DNA of 33,526 nucleotides from contig DASTGO010000087.1 in the NCBI GenBank assembly GCA_035719045.1, positions 1 through 33,526 on the forward strand, read 5' to 3'. Below, piece by piece: positions 32,827 to 33,526 of the stretch (positions within the stretch are counted from its first letter, which is position 1; each line of letters opens with the position of its first letter). The translations under genes were made by a program, and so were the position numbers. The notes under the pieces were generated by a model. The model did not search any database. It was not told the DNA's origin and saw nothing but the letters and a program-made list of their open reading frames with translations. This DNA is from DASTGO01 sp035719045 (GTDB taxonomy: Bacteria > Actinomycetota > Actinomycetes > Actinomycetales > Kineosporiaceae).

Positions 32827-33170
32827 GCACCCAGCTGCCCCAGACGAGCATCGTCCCCTCGACGCCCCACCAGCGAACCCGTAACACCGCGTGACGCAGC
32901 CTCGACAGTCACGACCGGCCTCGCAACGGGCGAGACAGCGCGCGTTGGCAAGCCACGCAGACCAGGCGGGAACGCCAGGCCGCCCACGCACCATTCAGCT
33001 GCGCTACGTCCAGTCACAACCCCTACGGGGGCCTGGTGTTGTCGCCGTGGTTCGCCCGCTTCTGCACCGCAGCATCCAATGGCAGATTCGTATGACATAC
33101 GCCACGTTCACGTCCGTCAGAATTCGGCCAGGTCCGGCGAAGTTTGCCTACGCCTTGCCTACAAATGCCG
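32827..33170. other. region between the PPC gene and the rRNA terminator
   Basis: No supported gene. TTGCCTAC occurs twice ten bases apart (about 33144-33161), one helical turn, beside the rRNA operon terminator; it may be a binding or recombination site, but nothing else supports this. Confidence 0.3.
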
Positions 33171-33204
33171 TGATGGCGGTCACCGGGTGTGGTGACCGCC
33201 ATCA
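33171..33204 (-). terminator. rRNA operon terminator
   Basis: A perfect 14-bp stem, TGATGGCGGTCACC (33171-33184) with GGTGACCGCCATCA (33191-33204), and a 6-base loop, starting about 10 bp after the 5S 3' end in the direction of transcription. Only a weak T-stretch (CATTTGT) follows. Confidence 0.85.
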
Positions 33205-33213
33205 ACGGGAAGT

Positions 33214-33332
33214 TGTCCGGCGACGTCCTACTCTCCCACCCAGTACCCCGGGCAGTACCATCGGCGCTGACAGGCTTAGCTTCCGGGTTCGGAATGGAGC
33301 CGGGCGTTTCCCTGTCGCTATGGTCGCCGTAA
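33214..33332 (-). rRNA. rrf: 5S ribosomal RNA
   Basis: About 119 nt. The minus strand begins TTACGGCGACCATAGCGACA and contains the conserved CCGAACCCGGAAGCTAAG and GGGTGGGAGAGTAGG segments. The 5' TACGGCGAC pairs with the 3' GTCGCCGGA to close helix I. It is the last gene of the rRNA operon. Confidence 0.95.
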
Positions 33333-33444
33333 CCCTATCGAGTTATCCGGGAACCCCACCCCCATACGCGGGGTGAGTGGCTCGACCGTTTCTCGGGAAC
33401 CGCATAGTGGACGCGAAGCATTGAACTCTAGGTTTCTTGAGTGT

Positions 33445-33526
33445 GTGTCAAGTTATCGGCTTATTAGTACCGGTCAGCTCCACGCGTCTTCAGTCCGCGT
33501 TTCCACATCCGGCCTATCAACCCAGT
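33445..33526 (-). rRNA. rrl: 23S ribosomal RNA, 3' end only
   Basis: The minus strand from the window edge holds the terminal segment GACTGAAGACGCGTGGAGCT, then GACCGGTACTAATAAGCCGA, close to the known 3' end of 23S rRNA. The exact end (near 33445) is approximate. A spacer of about 112 bp separates it from 5S; no tRNA is seen there. Confidence 0.92.

Noticed and set aside
33171..33204. Long inverted repeat as an IS terminal repeat or att site
   Set aside because: Its position 10 bp after 5S and its closed 14-bp stem with a short loop fit an rRNA terminator better.
1..33526. CRISPR arrays and tRNA genes
   Set aside because: No regularly spaced direct repeats and no cloverleaf with a conserved T-loop were found on either strand, including the 23S-5S spacer.

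Overview
This window comes from a very GC-rich actinobacterium. Codon third positions are almost all G or C, GTG starts are common, and at least two genes look leaderless. I cannot name the genus. The right edge is an rRNA operon on the minus strand: the 3' tail of 23S, a spacer and 5S.

Positions 1-11095 are ordinary chromosome. They hold the 5' part of a xylulokinase, a membrane pseudokinase ending directly in front of it, a membrane protein of unknown function, a CYTH-CHAD protein, a methyltransferase, an amidase remnant, a small hypothetical gene and a membrane PAS-GGDEF diguanylate cyclase.

Positions 11096-16149 are the most interesting intact part. An SPFH/band-7 protein and an NAD-kinase-like protein overlap by 4 bp on the minus strand. 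A divergent Nudix/NrtR-type regulator starts about 10 bp from the SPFH gene. Next comes rtcB, translationally coupled by a GTGA overlap to prfH: an RNA ligase with a stop-codon-independent release factor, known elsewhere as a ribosome rescue and RNA repair pair. The block therefore combines a likely NAD/ADP-ribose sensing module with RNA repair.

Positions 16332-19534 hold small membrane proteins, one with a histone-fold-like stretch, an unassigned ORF and a histidine phosphatase. A full-length BREX-type methyltransferase (pglX) follows without the rest of a BREX operon; the gene after it is cut short. Next are an alpha/beta hydrolase that has lost its nucleophile elbow, preceded by a 16-codon leader ORF and a hairpin that encloses its ribosome binding site, and a membrane 4Fe-4S protein.

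Positions 25611-33213 are an eroding accessory region. A frameshifted DUF2397 (Wadjet JetA-like) gene is cut by an IS701-family transposase fragment, and that fragment is split by a complete group II intron whose removal restores the transposase reading frame. Next come a toxin-like tail, two tandem ankyrin-repeat genes, a DUF932-like tail, an IS256 scrap, an argS tail and a PPC/DUF296 gene, before the rRNA operon terminator. The picture is of successive gain and decay of defence and conflict genes beside an rRNA operon.
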